Assembly (NCBI GenBank): GCA_030689605.1
Contig: JAUYFT010000014.1
Coordinates: 1-37,142 of the forward strand
DNA: 37,142 bases
Reading direction: 5' to 3'
Origin: a bacterium
Lineage (GTDB): Bacteria; Patescibacteriota; Patescibacteriia; PEXW01
Part shown: positions 23,137 through 31,409 of the stretch, in pieces
Layout: each line of letters starts with the position of its first letter
How positions within the stretch are numbered: the first letter of the stretch is position 1
Notes under the pieces: model-generated
Told to the model about the DNA's origin: nothing
The model's input: only the letters and a program-made list of their open reading frames with translations
The model's database searches: none
Position numbers and translations under genes: made by a program

Positions 23137-24530
23137 GGTTGAACGACAGTAAATTCTTGGGCGTTTGCTGCACCCACGGCGTACGCACGGTCTGTTGCAC
23201 CGTCGTATGCGATACCGTTGAGAACACCCAAGGTATTGTAGGTACCGACGAGTACCGGGGTTGCAGGAACTGACACATCCACGACCTGAAACTCTGCAGT
23301 CGCGGAGGCAGTCGCAATGAACACGTGCGTATTCCCATTGCCAAGAATCAAACTGATGTCATTCACCACACCGCCCGCACTAAAGGATCCCAACAAGACC
23401 GGAGCCAGCGGGGTTGTGGTGTTGACAACGTGCAGAACATTCCCTTGCCCCACGAAGAGACGATTGGTAAGGCCAGCCAGGGTAAGCGCGTTGCTCGTCC
23501 CGGCGAAGTTGATGTTGGCAACCTGCACCGGCGCGGCTGGGTTGGCGACGTTAACAACTTGGAGCTCTTGCGTGTTGCTGTTCGAGACAACGTACGCGGC
23601 CGTACCCTGGACGTACACCTCATTACTTGTGTCCGAAAGCTGCGCGGTGCCAAGGAGTACAGGCGCGGCTGGGTTAGCGACGTTCACGATTACGAACTCG
23701 GGATCGGCCGCCAGGAATGTCCGGACGAGGTAGACCGTCGTGCCGAGCATGAATACCCCATTCGCATCAGAATTGCCAGAGGCATTGTAGCTCCCCACCT
23801 GCACTGGCGCGGCCGGGTTGGTGACGTTTATGACCTTAAGTTCCTGCGCGTTGTCGGAGGAGGCAATGTAGGCGTAGTTCCCACTCACAACGATATTCCT
23901 GGGAATACCAGCGAGCGCCAATGACCCCACGAGAGTAGGGCTAGCTGGATTGGTAATGTTGATAACCGCGAAATCAGGCGTTCCATCGTTGCGCACGACA
24001 TAGGCGTAGTTACTCTGAATAGCAATTTTCAACCCATCCTGTAGTCCAGCCAGATTAAGATTTCCGGCAAGGGTATTGGGGTTTGCCCATGACGCTGCTA
24101 CGGCCGCGGCCCAATTCGTCAAACGAGTGGCAGCGCTCGCCGTACCCGTGCGCTGGGCGTTCTGCTGCCAGTTTACGGTGCTGGTGAGCTCCTTCGTGTT
24201 CGCGTCAACTGTGCTCACTGTCACCGAACGGGTAAATTGACCGGCAACGTCCTGGGTTCCACTGTACGTCCACACGTTGCCGCTTACTGCCAGGCCGTGG
24301 CTGCCGTCCACGAGGTTGGTGAACGCACCATCCCGAATGCTCCGGCTCGCTTCCAGGCCTTCGTCTGCCAGCTGGCCGGCTCGGATCCGGGTGCCGGCGA
24401 GTGCCGAGCTATCCTGGCCGTAGATAAACGCCCCCACAAGCGCGGTGATGAGCAGTGAAAAAATCGATGCGGCGAGGAGCACCTCAACCACAGAGAAGCC
24501 TGGTCTAGTAGAGGACGGTGCCTTGTGCAT
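23133..24530 (-). CDS. Minor prepilin fused to an LVIVD-repeat beta-propeller
   Basis: 465 residues. MHKAPSSTRPG|FSVVEVLLAAS is a prepilin leader with Glu+5 and a PilV/GspI-like helix; a pilin domain runs to about 150. From about 165 to the end there are six repeats about 43-46 residues apart of the form VINxTNPAxPxxVGS (for example VINVTNPAAPVQVGSY, IVNVANPAAPVLLGTA), each followed by a NYAYV-type strand: the LVIVD beta-propeller pattern. Such a large head cannot pack within a pilus shaft, so it is probably at the tip and may bind surfaces or host cells, an inference. ATG 24530 overlaps the upstream gene by 26 bp. Confidence 0.85.
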   Translation of the reverse strand: MHKAPSSTRPGFSVVEVLLAASIFSLLITALVGAFIYGQDSSALAGTRIRAGQLADEGLEASRSIRDGAFTNLVDGSHGLAVSGNVWTYSGTQDVAGQFTRSVTVSTVDANTKELTSTVNWQQNAQRTGTASAATRLTNWAAAVAASWANPNTLAGNLNLAGLQDGLKIAIQSNYAYVVRNDGTPDFAVINITNPASPTLVGSLALAGIPRNIVVSGNYAYIASSDNAQELKVINVTNPAAPVQVGSYNASGNSDANGVFMLGTTVYLVRTFLAADPEFVIVNVANPAAPVLLGTAQLSDTSNEVYVQGTAAYVVSNSNTQELQVVNVANPAAPVQVANINFAGTSNALTLAGLTNRLFVGQGNVLHVVNTTTPLAPVLLGSFSAGGVVNDISLILGNGNTHVFIATASATAEFQVVDVSVPATPVLVGTYNTLGVLNGIAYDGATDRAYAVGAANAQEFTVVQP

Positions 24531-24939
24531 TGAGGGTGAGGGTCCGCGTACCGTTCGGACCGGTGAGGGTGAGCGAGCCTGTAGTCTGCGGCAAACCGGT
24601 AAGCTTGGCAAAAATTACTTCCTGAAAACCACTTGGGGTAATCGCTAGTGACGTTGCGCTCACTTCATCGAACAAGGTATTGCGGCTGGCATACGCAGCG
24701 CCTTGAAAGATAGTGATCGAGCCGACGTCCACGCGCACGCCCCATGTCGTGTCAGCATCTGCCGCACGGCTCAAGGCCTGCGCGCGACGGTACGCCGTGG
24801 CCATGGTTGTAGCCGCGACGTCTAGGTCATTACGACTCTGGAGCTGCTGAAAAACGACCGCGCCAATGCCTGCGATGAGCCCAATGAGCGCCACCGAGAG
24901 GAGCACTTCGATGAGGGTAAACCCCGCACCACTTTTCAT
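24505..24939 (-). CDS. GspH/FimT-like minor prepilin
   Basis: 144 residues. MKSGAG|FTLIEVLLSVALIGLIAG is a canonical prepilin start; VVFQQLQSRNDLDVAATTMATAYRRAQALSRAADADTTWGV is the helix and strand pattern of GspH/FimT. The track's start (25020) would give a 33-residue leader; it lies 3 nt after pilC, so it is possible, but 24939 fits the family better. Confidence 0.82.
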   Translation of the reverse strand: MKSGAGFTLIEVLLSVALIGLIAGIGAVVFQQLQSRNDLDVAATTMATAYRRAQALSRAADADTTWGVRVDVGSITIFQGAAYASRNTLFDEVSATSLAITPSGFQEVIFAKLTGLPQTTGSLTLTGPNGTRTLTLNAQGTVLY

Positions 24940-25023
24940 CGTAGTATTACGTTCTAACTGTTGCCCGATTCGTCGGTAGTACATTGCAAAGTGGTGCGGG
25001 GTGAAACCTGACCGACGCATGAC

Positions 25024-26079
25024 CTACGGGTTGAACTGCCCGACGAGGCTGTAGATGGGCAGGATGATAGCGACAGCTACGGCGAGCACGCCCAGCCAAA
25101 CAATGACGAGCAGGATTGGCTCGAGGATGGAGGCGAGGTTTTTCGTACTCTGGTCGGTCTTCTGCTCGTAGATGGCGGAGATACGCAGGAGCATTTCGGC
25201 AAGGTTGCCCGACTGCTCACCAGTGGCAACGAGCTCTTGGATAGGAATAGGAATGAGCCGATTACTCTTGGGGTATGCGCGGAGGCTGGCGTGGAATGAG
25301 TCGCCGTCTTCGATGTCACGACGGAGCTTGGCGTACAGCTTCTTGTACTGTGTAATTGCCGAGGACTGCTCGAGTGACTCCACAGCCTCAATGACCGGCA
25401 AGCCAGCCTGCAAGAGCGTGCCAAGGACGAAGCCGAAACGCGTGAGCTCAACCTCGAGCACAACGTTCCGTATCGCTGGAATTTTCAAGGCGAACCCTTG
25501 CAGCGCTGCCCGGCTCCCTGGCCGCCGGAAAGCGACGACGACCGCGCCACCAATGATGATGATAGCCGCTGGCACCGCAATGGCACCCCAGTGCTGCAGG
25601 AAGATACCGAAGTTGATGAGGAAAATTGTGATTGCTGGCAGGTGGACGTTGAGCGAGCTGAAGACCGTACTCAAGCGCGGCAGAATGAACCACGCTACGC
25701 CCAAACCAACTACCAGCGTTAGGCCGAGGACAAATGCTGGGTACACCATGGCCGACCGGACTTTCGACGTGAGCACGCGATCCTTCTCCTGCTGCTTGGC
25801 GATGAGCGTAAGATTTTCGGCTAAACGTCCAGAATCTTCCCCCAACCGCACCAAGTACGTGGCACGCTTTGGCAAGATCTTCGCCGCATCGAGCGTGCGC
25901 CAAATTGCCGCACCGTTGCTCAGCTCTTCGCGGATCGTCGCCAACGTCTTCTTCATTACTACCGAGCGAACCTGCGTCTCAATCGCGGAAACCGCAGACA
26001 GCACATCCATGCCTGCTCCCAAGAGGACGGCGAGATTCTCTACCACGTACGCACGTTCTTTCGCGCCTCCAATTTGCAT
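25024..26079 (-). CDS. pilC: Type IV pilus inner-membrane platform protein PilC
   Basis: GspF/PilC family, the membrane platform on which the assembly ATPase acts. 351 residues with two T2SSF domains (about 5-125 and 210-330) and three membrane segments (about 115-140, 160-190, 325-348). VYPAFVLGLTLVVG and ATGEQSGNLAEMLLRISAIYE are typical blocks. It starts 11 nt after the pilB stop. Confidence 0.92.
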   Translation of the reverse strand: MQIGGAKERAYVVENLAVLLGAGMDVLSAVSAIETQVRSVVMKKTLATIREELSNGAAIWRTLDAAKILPKRATYLVRLGEDSGRLAENLTLIAKQQEKDRVLTSKVRSAMVYPAFVLGLTLVVGLGVAWFILPRLSTVFSSLNVHLPAITIFLINFGIFLQHWGAIAVPAAIIIIGGAVVVAFRRPGSRAALQGFALKIPAIRNVVLEVELTRFGFVLGTLLQAGLPVIEAVESLEQSSAITQYKKLYAKLRRDIEDGDSFHASLRAYPKSNRLIPIPIQELVATGEQSGNLAEMLLRISAIYEQKTDQSTKNLASILEPILLVIVWLGVLAVAVAIILPIYSLVGQFNP

Positions 26080-26090
26080 GGTTGGTGTCG

Positions 26091-27749
26091 TTACTGTGCC
26101 GGGGTTGCGACGCGGAGCAGCTCCTCGAGCGTCGTTACCCCATTGAGTACTTTCTCAATACCGTCTTCGAATAGGGAACGAGCACCGAGCTTCTTGGCAG
26201 TGCGCCAGATGTCACTACTCGAGGGTTGGGTGGGGATACGCTCTTTGAGCTCATTCGTCACATGAATGAACTCAAAAATACCTGTTCGCCCTTTATACCC
26301 AGTGCCCCCGCATTCCGCGCAACCCTTTGCATGGTAGAGCAATGTACGCCCATGAAACCAGTGTTTCGCCGCAGGCAAGCGCTTCTCCAGGTCAGCCAGA
26401 CTGGTCGGCTCGCTGAACCGACATGCTTCGCAGAGCTTGCGCACCAGTCGTTGCGCAACGAGGAGTTCGAGGGTGGATGCGAGGAGGAACGGCTCAACGC
26501 CCATTTCCATGAGCCGGGGGATTGCCGTGGCGGCATCGTTGGCGTGAAAGGTGGAGAGGAGGAGGTGGCCAGTGAGCGCCGCGTTCACGCTGATGTCTGC
26601 CGTCTCCTGGTCACGAATTTCACCAACCATAATCACGTCGGGGTCTTGCCGGGCGATGGAACGTAGGCCTGTGGCAAAGGTGAGGTTCGTGTCCGCATTC
26701 ACTTGAATCTGGTTGAGCCCCAACACCTTGTACTCCACCGGGTCTTCAATGGTCGCAATGTTCACCTCGGGTCGGTTGAGCATACGCAATATGCCGTAGA
26801 GCGTCGTGGTCTTGCCCGAGCCAGTTGGCCCGCAAACAATAATCATGCCGAACGGTTTCTCGATGGCGTCATAGACTTTGCCCAGGTCATGCGACGCGAC
26901 GCCGAGATCGGTGAGAGTGAAGTTCTTCACATACTCACCGAGCAGACGGAGAACGATCTTCTCGCCGTCCAAAGTCGGCGCTATCGAAACGCGTAAATCT
27001 ACCAGGCGGCCACCGTGCTCCACGCGCATGGCGCCATCCTGCGTGGCGTAGTGTTCGTCTATACGGAGGTGCGACTGCACCTTCACCCGGTTGAGGAGGT
27101 TCTCGTAGTAGATTTTCGGGATGCGACCGGCCTCGTGCAGCACGCCGTCAATGCGGAAGCGGATGACGACCTCTTTATCCTGCGCGTCGAAGTGGACGTC
27201 CGAGGCACGGGCATTGAGCGCATCGCCGAGAATGGCATCGAAAAGTTCAGGGGCGATTCGGTGCTTGCCCGCCAGAATTTCGGCGAAGCGCGTCGTAAGC
27301 GGCTTCCGATAATGTCGCAGTGCCGCGTCGACGTCGTCAGGTAAACCGTAGGCAATAGTGACGTCCTTCACGCCGAGCGCGTTCTGGATGGACGTTGCCA
27401 AGTCAGGTCGCTTGGGGTTATCTGTGGCAACCGTCACCTTCCCTTTCGCCTCCTTGAAGAGCACGACGCGAGACGCACTACCAATGCGTTCAGGAATGCG
27501 CAGCACCTGTTCGCGGGATGGCGGGTAGGTATTGAGGTCTGCGTACGTCACGCTGAAGTGCTCGGCCATAGCTTGGCCTAAGGTGTCGTTGGAGATTATG
27601 TTTTCCTGCAGCAGAAAATCAACCATCGAGGTATGGTTGTCCTTGCTGTACTGCTCAGCGCGTTGCAGATCCTCGACGTTGACGTAGTTCCCAGCGAGGA
27701 GTGCCTTCTTTACCTGTGCATTCTCAAGCCGCGATGCTTGGGTTTCCAT
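26091..27749 (-). CDS. pilB: Type IV pilus assembly ATPase PilB
   Basis: Hexameric ATPase that drives pilin polymerisation. 552 residues: an N-terminal MshEN domain (about 1-150), Walker A GPTGSGKTTTLY, the Asp box, Walker B DPDVIMVGEIRDQETA, the His box, and the zinc-type Cys pairs CEACRF ... CAECGG near the end. The extension ATPase rather than PilT is shown by MshEN and the four Cys. Start ATG 27749 is chosen over 27773 because TGG-TACACT lies exactly 6 nt upstream; the extra residues would be promoter. No pilT or prepilin peptidase is in the window. Confidence 0.95.
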   Translation of the reverse strand: METQASRLENAQVKKALLAGNYVNVEDLQRAEQYSKDNHTSMVDFLLQENIISNDTLGQAMAEHFSVTYADLNTYPPSREQVLRIPERIGSASRVVLFKEAKGKVTVATDNPKRPDLATSIQNALGVKDVTIAYGLPDDVDAALRHYRKPLTTRFAEILAGKHRIAPELFDAILGDALNARASDVHFDAQDKEVVIRFRIDGVLHEAGRIPKIYYENLLNRVKVQSHLRIDEHYATQDGAMRVEHGGRLVDLRVSIAPTLDGEKIVLRLLGEYVKNFTLTDLGVASHDLGKVYDAIEKPFGMIIVCGPTGSGKTTTLYGILRMLNRPEVNIATIEDPVEYKVLGLNQIQVNADTNLTFATGLRSIARQDPDVIMVGEIRDQETADISVNAALTGHLLLSTFHANDAATAIPRLMEMGVEPFLLASTLELLVAQRLVRKLCEACRFSEPTSLADLEKRLPAAKHWFHGRTLLYHAKGCAECGGTGYKGRTGIFEFIHVTNELKERIPTQPSSSDIWRTAKKLGARSLFEDGIEKVLNGVTTLEELLRVATPAQ

Positions 27750-27755
27750 GCTGTA

Positions 27756-27764
27756 AGTGTACCA
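27756..27764 (-). promoter_or_regulatory. pilB extended -10, leaderless start
   Basis: On the minus strand TGG TACACT, 6 nt, ATG 27749. Probably drives the whole pilus operon. Confidence 0.7.
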
Positions 27765-27793
27765 AAAAAACACATTTCTAGGAAAAAAGCAAC

Positions 27794-27822
27794 TTGTCGT
27801 TATGAGGGTCGTTCGCTATGCT
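27794..27822 (+). promoter_or_regulatory. tRNA-Gly promoter
   Basis: TTGTCG, a 17-bp spacer and TATGCT; start near 27829, 7 nt before the tRNA. Confidence 0.65.
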
Positions 27823-27835
27823 GGGTTTGCTCTAC

Positions 27836-27909
27836 GCGGGTATCGTATAATGGTAATACCACAGCTTTCCAAGCTGTTGCCGGGAGTTCGATTCTCCCTA
27901 CCCGCTCCA
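27836..27909 (+). tRNA. tRNA-Gly (anticodon TCC)
   Basis: GCGGGTA pairs with TACCCGC in the acceptor stem; the anticodon arm ACAGC/GCTGT holds TTTCCAA, so the anticodon is TCC. The T arm is GGGAG-TTCGATT-CTCCC. CCA is encoded (27907-27909). The D loop is TAATGGTAA. Confidence 0.95.
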
Positions 27910-27910
27910 G

Positions 27911-28036
27911 CTCGTTTCGTACTCCGCCCTGCGTGAGCGCACCTACGTTTGCTCACTTCGGACTCCGTACGAATCCTCGCTATACCCCACAACTGCGTGC
28001 TCACTTCGTTGCGCGCCACAGTTGCGGGGACCCCGA
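27911..28036. repeat. Palindromic noncoding stretch after the tRNA
   Basis: CGTAC/GTACG and GTGAGC/GCTCAC words nest around 27918-27972, and CCCC-ACAACTG pairs with CAGTTG-CGGGG around 27986-28031. No gene is seen. Confidence 0.5.
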
Positions 28037-28040
28037 TTTA

Positions 28041-28100
28041 CTATAACTCTTTCTTCCAGAGGTACTTCTCTAAATCCACCCACCGCGCACCAGTCGCTAC
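28041..28100 (-). pseudogene. Orphan C-terminal tail of an alkyltransferase-like gene
   Basis: The minus strand encodes RWVDLEKYLWKKEL then a stop, closely matching the tail of the ATL gene just upstream (FVDLSKYLWKP) but in a different frame. The ORF-track protein (28041-28271) joins this tail to unrelated sequence. It looks like the remnant of a second copy or an alternative 3' end. Confidence 0.5.
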
Positions 28101-28165
28101 GCTCCGGTACACGGCAAGCCACTTCATTTGCAGACTGATGCGCGCCCTGAACCCGAGCCCGATCT

Positions 28166-28504
28166 TCATAGAGGGCGAGAGGTTCGGGGCTTCCATAAGT
28201 ACTTGCTTAAATCTACAAACCAAAGCTCTTCTTTTTTTGTAACCTCCACTCCTTCCTTCTGTAACTTCCACGCCTGCTCATTGGCGGTGTGTTCAAGGCA
28301 GGTTGTGGAAATATAGCCAAGCCGATTTATAACGCGCTGCCACGGCACGGTCTGATCCGGCTTGGCATCCAACGAGTGAAGTGCCCAGCCCACGGCCTGC
28401 GCCGCGCGTGGACTCCCAACCAAAGCCGCAATCTGGCCGTAGGTAGCCATCCGACCCTTGGGAATCTTCCGCACTATGGCAAAAACGCGCTGGTTAAACG
28501 TCAT
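28166..28504 (-). CDS. Alkyltransferase-like (ATL) DNA-damage protein
   Basis: ATL proteins resemble O6-methylguanine-DNA methyltransferase but cannot take the alkyl group; they bind and flip O6-alkylguanine and pass the lesion to nucleotide excision repair. 112 residues: RVFAIVRKIPKGRMATYGQIAALVGSP, the RAAQAVGWAL Arg-finger helix, and PWQRVI where true enzymes have PCHRV. The active-site Cys is therefore Trp, the ATL hallmark. The ATG overlaps the upstream stop (ATGA). Confidence 0.88.
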   Translation of the reverse strand: MTFNQRVFAIVRKIPKGRMATYGQIAALVGSPRAAQAVGWALHSLDAKPDQTVPWQRVINRLGYISTTCLEHTANEQAWKLQKEGVEVTKKEELWFVDLSKYLWKPRTSRPL

Positions 28505-29502
28505 AATACCTGTTTATCATCGAGCAGCTCCCGCAGAAAGCGAAAGAGGTGTTTGAGCCGCCCCCGACGCTCGGCAAATGAGAGATCGAGCGATTCAACA
28601 TCAGCGAGGATTATTCCGAGCGTGCGCTCAACGAGACTCGCATGCAGGAGCGCATCTACACGTGTATACCCGAGTCGTACGGCAATTGGCCGAATGAGCG
28701 TAAACCACTCCTGAATCGGCTTCTTCCACTGGCTGTATGGCAGTCTCCAGTTCCCGGGCAGCATCCAGTCGGCCCAGATAATGAACGCTAGCTCGTAGCC
28801 TTCGGGGTACATGCGCGTGTGGGCAAAGTCGGTGAGCGCATACGTGCCATCCTCGCACTGGAAAATTTCTTTCGGCTTCACGTGTCCATGGCACCAGAGC
28901 ATCTTTCGAGTTTTAAATTCTTTGCGCAAGAGCACAAGCGCCGCCTCATAGAGTGGCGCAAATTCTTTACCAGAAAGCGCCTGCTGCCGCAGCGGCCTGG
29001 CAATCTCCGTATCCACCGCAAGCTGCAGCCACCGGCTAATGCGCACTGTGTGGTACTCGTGCGCGGGGAGCTGCTCCAGCAAGGTCAGCGGCCGGTGCGG
29101 CTTCGTCGGGAAACTCTTGCGGTATGCCATGAACACGCGTAAGAATTCTTCCCGGTCAGCAGGTGAGAGCGGTGAGTGGAGGAAGTGCCCTGAGTGTGCG
29201 AGCTCCTCCATGATGAGCCAACCGCGCGAAGGGGACACGATCCCTGACGCGTAGAGCTTTGGCGCACGGAGTATGGCATTCCGCTTTGACCGGTGGAATG
29301 CCGCAAGCGCTCGCGGCTCGTCCGTCGGCTGGGGTTCGTCATACAGCTTCAGCACTGCGGGCTTGCCGCGGTACGTGCCAGTGTAGATTGCATTCCTATA
29401 CTGCCGACCGTAGTGGCGTGCAGAGTAGAGGAGTGGGCCAAGCCGAAAACCCGTCGCTGCAGCAACGCGTCTCGCTTCCTGGGCAAAAGGATTGTGTGGC
29501 AT
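28501..29502 (-). CDS. Kinase-fold (APH/choline-kinase-like) protein with altered catalytic loop
   Basis: 333 residues. GTYRGKPAVLKLYDE is the Lys-bearing beta-3 strand, GWLIMEELAHSGH the hinge, WCHGHVKPKEIF the catalytic loop and YALTDFAHTR the metal loop. In active APH-type kinases the loop reads HGDxxxxN; here the Asp is His and the Asn is Glu, so it may be a pseudokinase or an unusual enzyme. Start ATG 29502 is set by TGG-TATACT 6 nt upstream; the track's 29586 would cross the divergent promoter. Pairing with the ATL gene is an operon fact; a shared role is not known. Confidence 0.7.
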   Translation of the reverse strand: MPHNPFAQEARRVAAATGFRLGPLLYSARHYGRQYRNAIYTGTYRGKPAVLKLYDEPQPTDEPRALAAFHRSKRNAILRAPKLYASGIVSPSRGWLIMEELAHSGHFLHSPLSPADREEFLRVFMAYRKSFPTKPHRPLTLLEQLPAHEYHTVRISRWLQLAVDTEIARPLRQQALSGKEFAPLYEAALVLLRKEFKTRKMLWCHGHVKPKEIFQCEDGTYALTDFAHTRMYPEGYELAFIIWADWMLPGNWRLPYSQWKKPIQEWFTLIRPIAVRLGYTRVDALLHASLVERTLGIILADVESLDLSFAERRGRLKHLFRFLRELLDDKQVL

Positions 29503-29508
29503 GTGACC

Positions 29509-29517
29509 AGTATACCA
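29509..29517 (-). promoter_or_regulatory. Extended -10 of the kinase-like gene
   Basis: On the minus strand TGG TATACT, exactly 6 nt before ATG 29502; divergent from the transketolase promoter 35 bp away. Confidence 0.7.
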
Positions 29518-29549
29518 GGTTGGCGTTTTTCTCTCTGGCAGCACGGTGG

Positions 29550-29558
29550 TGGTACACT
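29550..29558 (+). promoter_or_regulatory. Extended -10 of transketolase
   Basis: TGG TACACT, exactly 6 nt before ATG 29565. Confidence 0.7.
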
Positions 29559-29564
29559 GTAAGC

Positions 29565-31391
29565 ATGACCGAAAAGCAACAGGCACAACTCGCGCTCAGC
29601 ATTCGCCGCTGGATACTGCAGATGACGACAGCGGCTGGCACTGGCCATGCCACGTCATCGCTCTCCGCGACTGACCTCATGGCTGCCCTATTTTTTGGTG
29701 GTTTCTTTCGCGCTGACGTACACAAACCGCAAAACCCAAATAACGACCGGATCATTTTCTCCAAAGGCCACGCCGCACCACTACTCTACGCGCTCTACGC
29801 TGCCGCAGGAGTTATTCCAGAACGCGAACTCCTCATGCTGCGAAAGTTCAGCAGCCGGTTAGAAGGTCATCCCATTCCATCGTCTTTCCCATACGCTGAA
29901 GCAGCAACAGGCTCGCTCGGCCAAGGGCTCTCAGTTGGGCTGGGTATGGCGTTGGCTGCCCGAATAGACAAGCTGCCGTACCGCACATTCGTCCTGCTTG
30001 GTGATAGCGAACTCGCCGAAGGGCAAATCTGGGAAGCCGCACAACTGGCGAGCCACTACAAACTCAACAATCTCATCACCATCGCCGACATCAACCGTCT
30101 AGGCCAACGTGGCGCCACCATGCTCGGCTGGAATGTGCAGGCGTACGCTAAGCGCTTCGCTGCTTTTGGTTGGCGGACGTTTATTGTCGATGGTCATAAT
30201 CTCGATGCTATTGCGGCAATCTATCGCCGAGCCCTTACCTCGAGTAATCGTCCGACAATTATCCTGGCCAAAACGGTGAAAGGAAAAGGCGTGAGCTTTT
30301 TGGAAAACAAGAATGGCTGGCACGGCAAAGCCCTTACCAAAGTCCAGCTCGCCCAGGCATTAGCAGAACTCGGCGAGGTGCAACGTGTGCGCGGTTTTTT
30401 GGCAAAACCACTAACCCGCAAACCCGCTACCCAACCAACCCGCTACCCAGCCAAACCACTCCACTACACGCGCGGCACTCTTGTTGCTACACGCGCGGCG
30501 TACGGCTCTGCCCTTGCTCGCATCGCCCCCGCGTACCCAGAGCTCATCGTTCTGGACGCCGAGACGAGCAACTCCACCATGGCAGACACATTTTCGAAGG
30601 CGCAACCCAAACGCTTCTACGAAATGTTTATTGCCGAGCAGAACATGGTGAGTACGGCACTCGGCCTGGCGCGGCGTGGCAAAATTCCTTTTGCGTCGAC
30701 GTTTGCCGCTTTCCTCACGCGTGCCCACGATCAAATACGCATGGCTGCCTTGAGCGACGCGCACATTGTACTCGGTGGCTCCCACGCTGGTGTTTCCATT
30801 GGCCAGGACGGCGCTTCACAAATGGGCGTGGAAGATATTGCTATGTTCCGCTCGACGTTCAGTAGCACAATCCTGTACCCCAGCGATGCCGTGTCCACCG
30901 AAAAGCTCGTCGAGCAGGCGGCCAAAGCCAAAGGTATTGTGTACATTCGTACCACGCGCGGCAAAACTCCGGTGCTCTACAATAATACCGAATCTTTCCC
31001 CATTGGCGGCAGTAAGACACTCGCCGAAAGCCGCAAAGACAAAGCCACAATCATCGCAGCTGGCATTACCGTCCACGAAGCCGCCAAAGCCTACAACGAA
31101 CTTTTGAAACGCAAGATCAACGTCCGCGTGATTGACCTGTACAGCATCAAGCCAATTGATCGAGTAGCCATCTTGCGCGCCGCCCGCCAAACCAAGCACC
31201 TCATCGTTGTGGAAGACCATGTTGCCGAAGGCGGGGTTGCTGATGCGGTGCGGGAAGTGATCGGTACCTCAGCAAAAGTCACTTCATTGGCTGTTCGAAA
31301 AATTCCCCGCAGCGGCAAACCCGAGCAGCTCCTGGCCTACGAGGGGATTGATGCCAAAGCGATTGTGCGGGCAGTAAAACAATTGAAATAA
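29565..31391 (+). CDS. tkt: Transketolase (both halves in one chain)
   Basis: TPP enzyme that moves two-carbon units in the non-oxidative pentose phosphate pathway. 608 residues: N-terminal TPP domain (SKGHAAPLLYALY, TGSLGQGLSVGLGMA, GDSELAEGQIWEAA ... NLITIADINRLGQ), a linker rich in Lys-Pro-Thr-Arg (about 280-305), the pyrimidine domain with catalytic Glu in FIAEQNMVSTALGLA, and the C-terminal domain. The TPP motif is GDS rather than GDG. It is shorter than E. coli TktA (about 660). The track start at 29259 would read through the promoter and is rejected. Confidence 0.94.
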   Translation: MTEKQQAQLALSIRRWILQMTTAAGTGHATSSLSATDLMAALFFGGFFRADVHKPQNPNNDRIIFSKGHAAPLLYALYAAAGVIPERELLMLRKFSSRLEGHPIPSSFPYAEAATGSLGQGLSVGLGMALAARIDKLPYRTFVLLGDSELAEGQIWEAAQLASHYKLNNLITIADINRLGQRGATMLGWNVQAYAKRFAAFGWRTFIVDGHNLDAIAAIYRRALTSSNRPTIILAKTVKGKGVSFLENKNGWHGKALTKVQLAQALAELGEVQRVRGFLAKPLTRKPATQPTRYPAKPLHYTRGTLVATRAAYGSALARIAPAYPELIVLDAETSNSTMADTFSKAQPKRFYEMFIAEQNMVSTALGLARRGKIPFASTFAAFLTRAHDQIRMAALSDAHIVLGGSHAGVSIGQDGASQMGVEDIAMFRSTFSSTILYPSDAVSTEKLVEQAAKAKGIVYIRTTRGKTPVLYNNTESFPIGGSKTLAESRKDKATIIAAGITVHEAAKAYNELLKRKINVRVIDLYSIKPIDRVAILRAARQTKHLIVVEDHVAEGGVADAVREVIGTSAKVTSLAVRKIPRSGKPEQLLAYEGIDAKAIVRAVKQLK

Positions 31392-31409
31392 TCATCGCGT
31401 GATAATTCT

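Noticed and set aside
25172-26146. 324-residue plus-strand ORF opposite pilC
   Set aside because: Complement of a clear pilC gene with low-complexity Ser/Arg-rich translation.
29259-29564. 102-residue extension of transketolase
   Set aside because: It is antisense to the kinase-like gene and passes both divergent promoters; transketolase starts at MTEKQQ.
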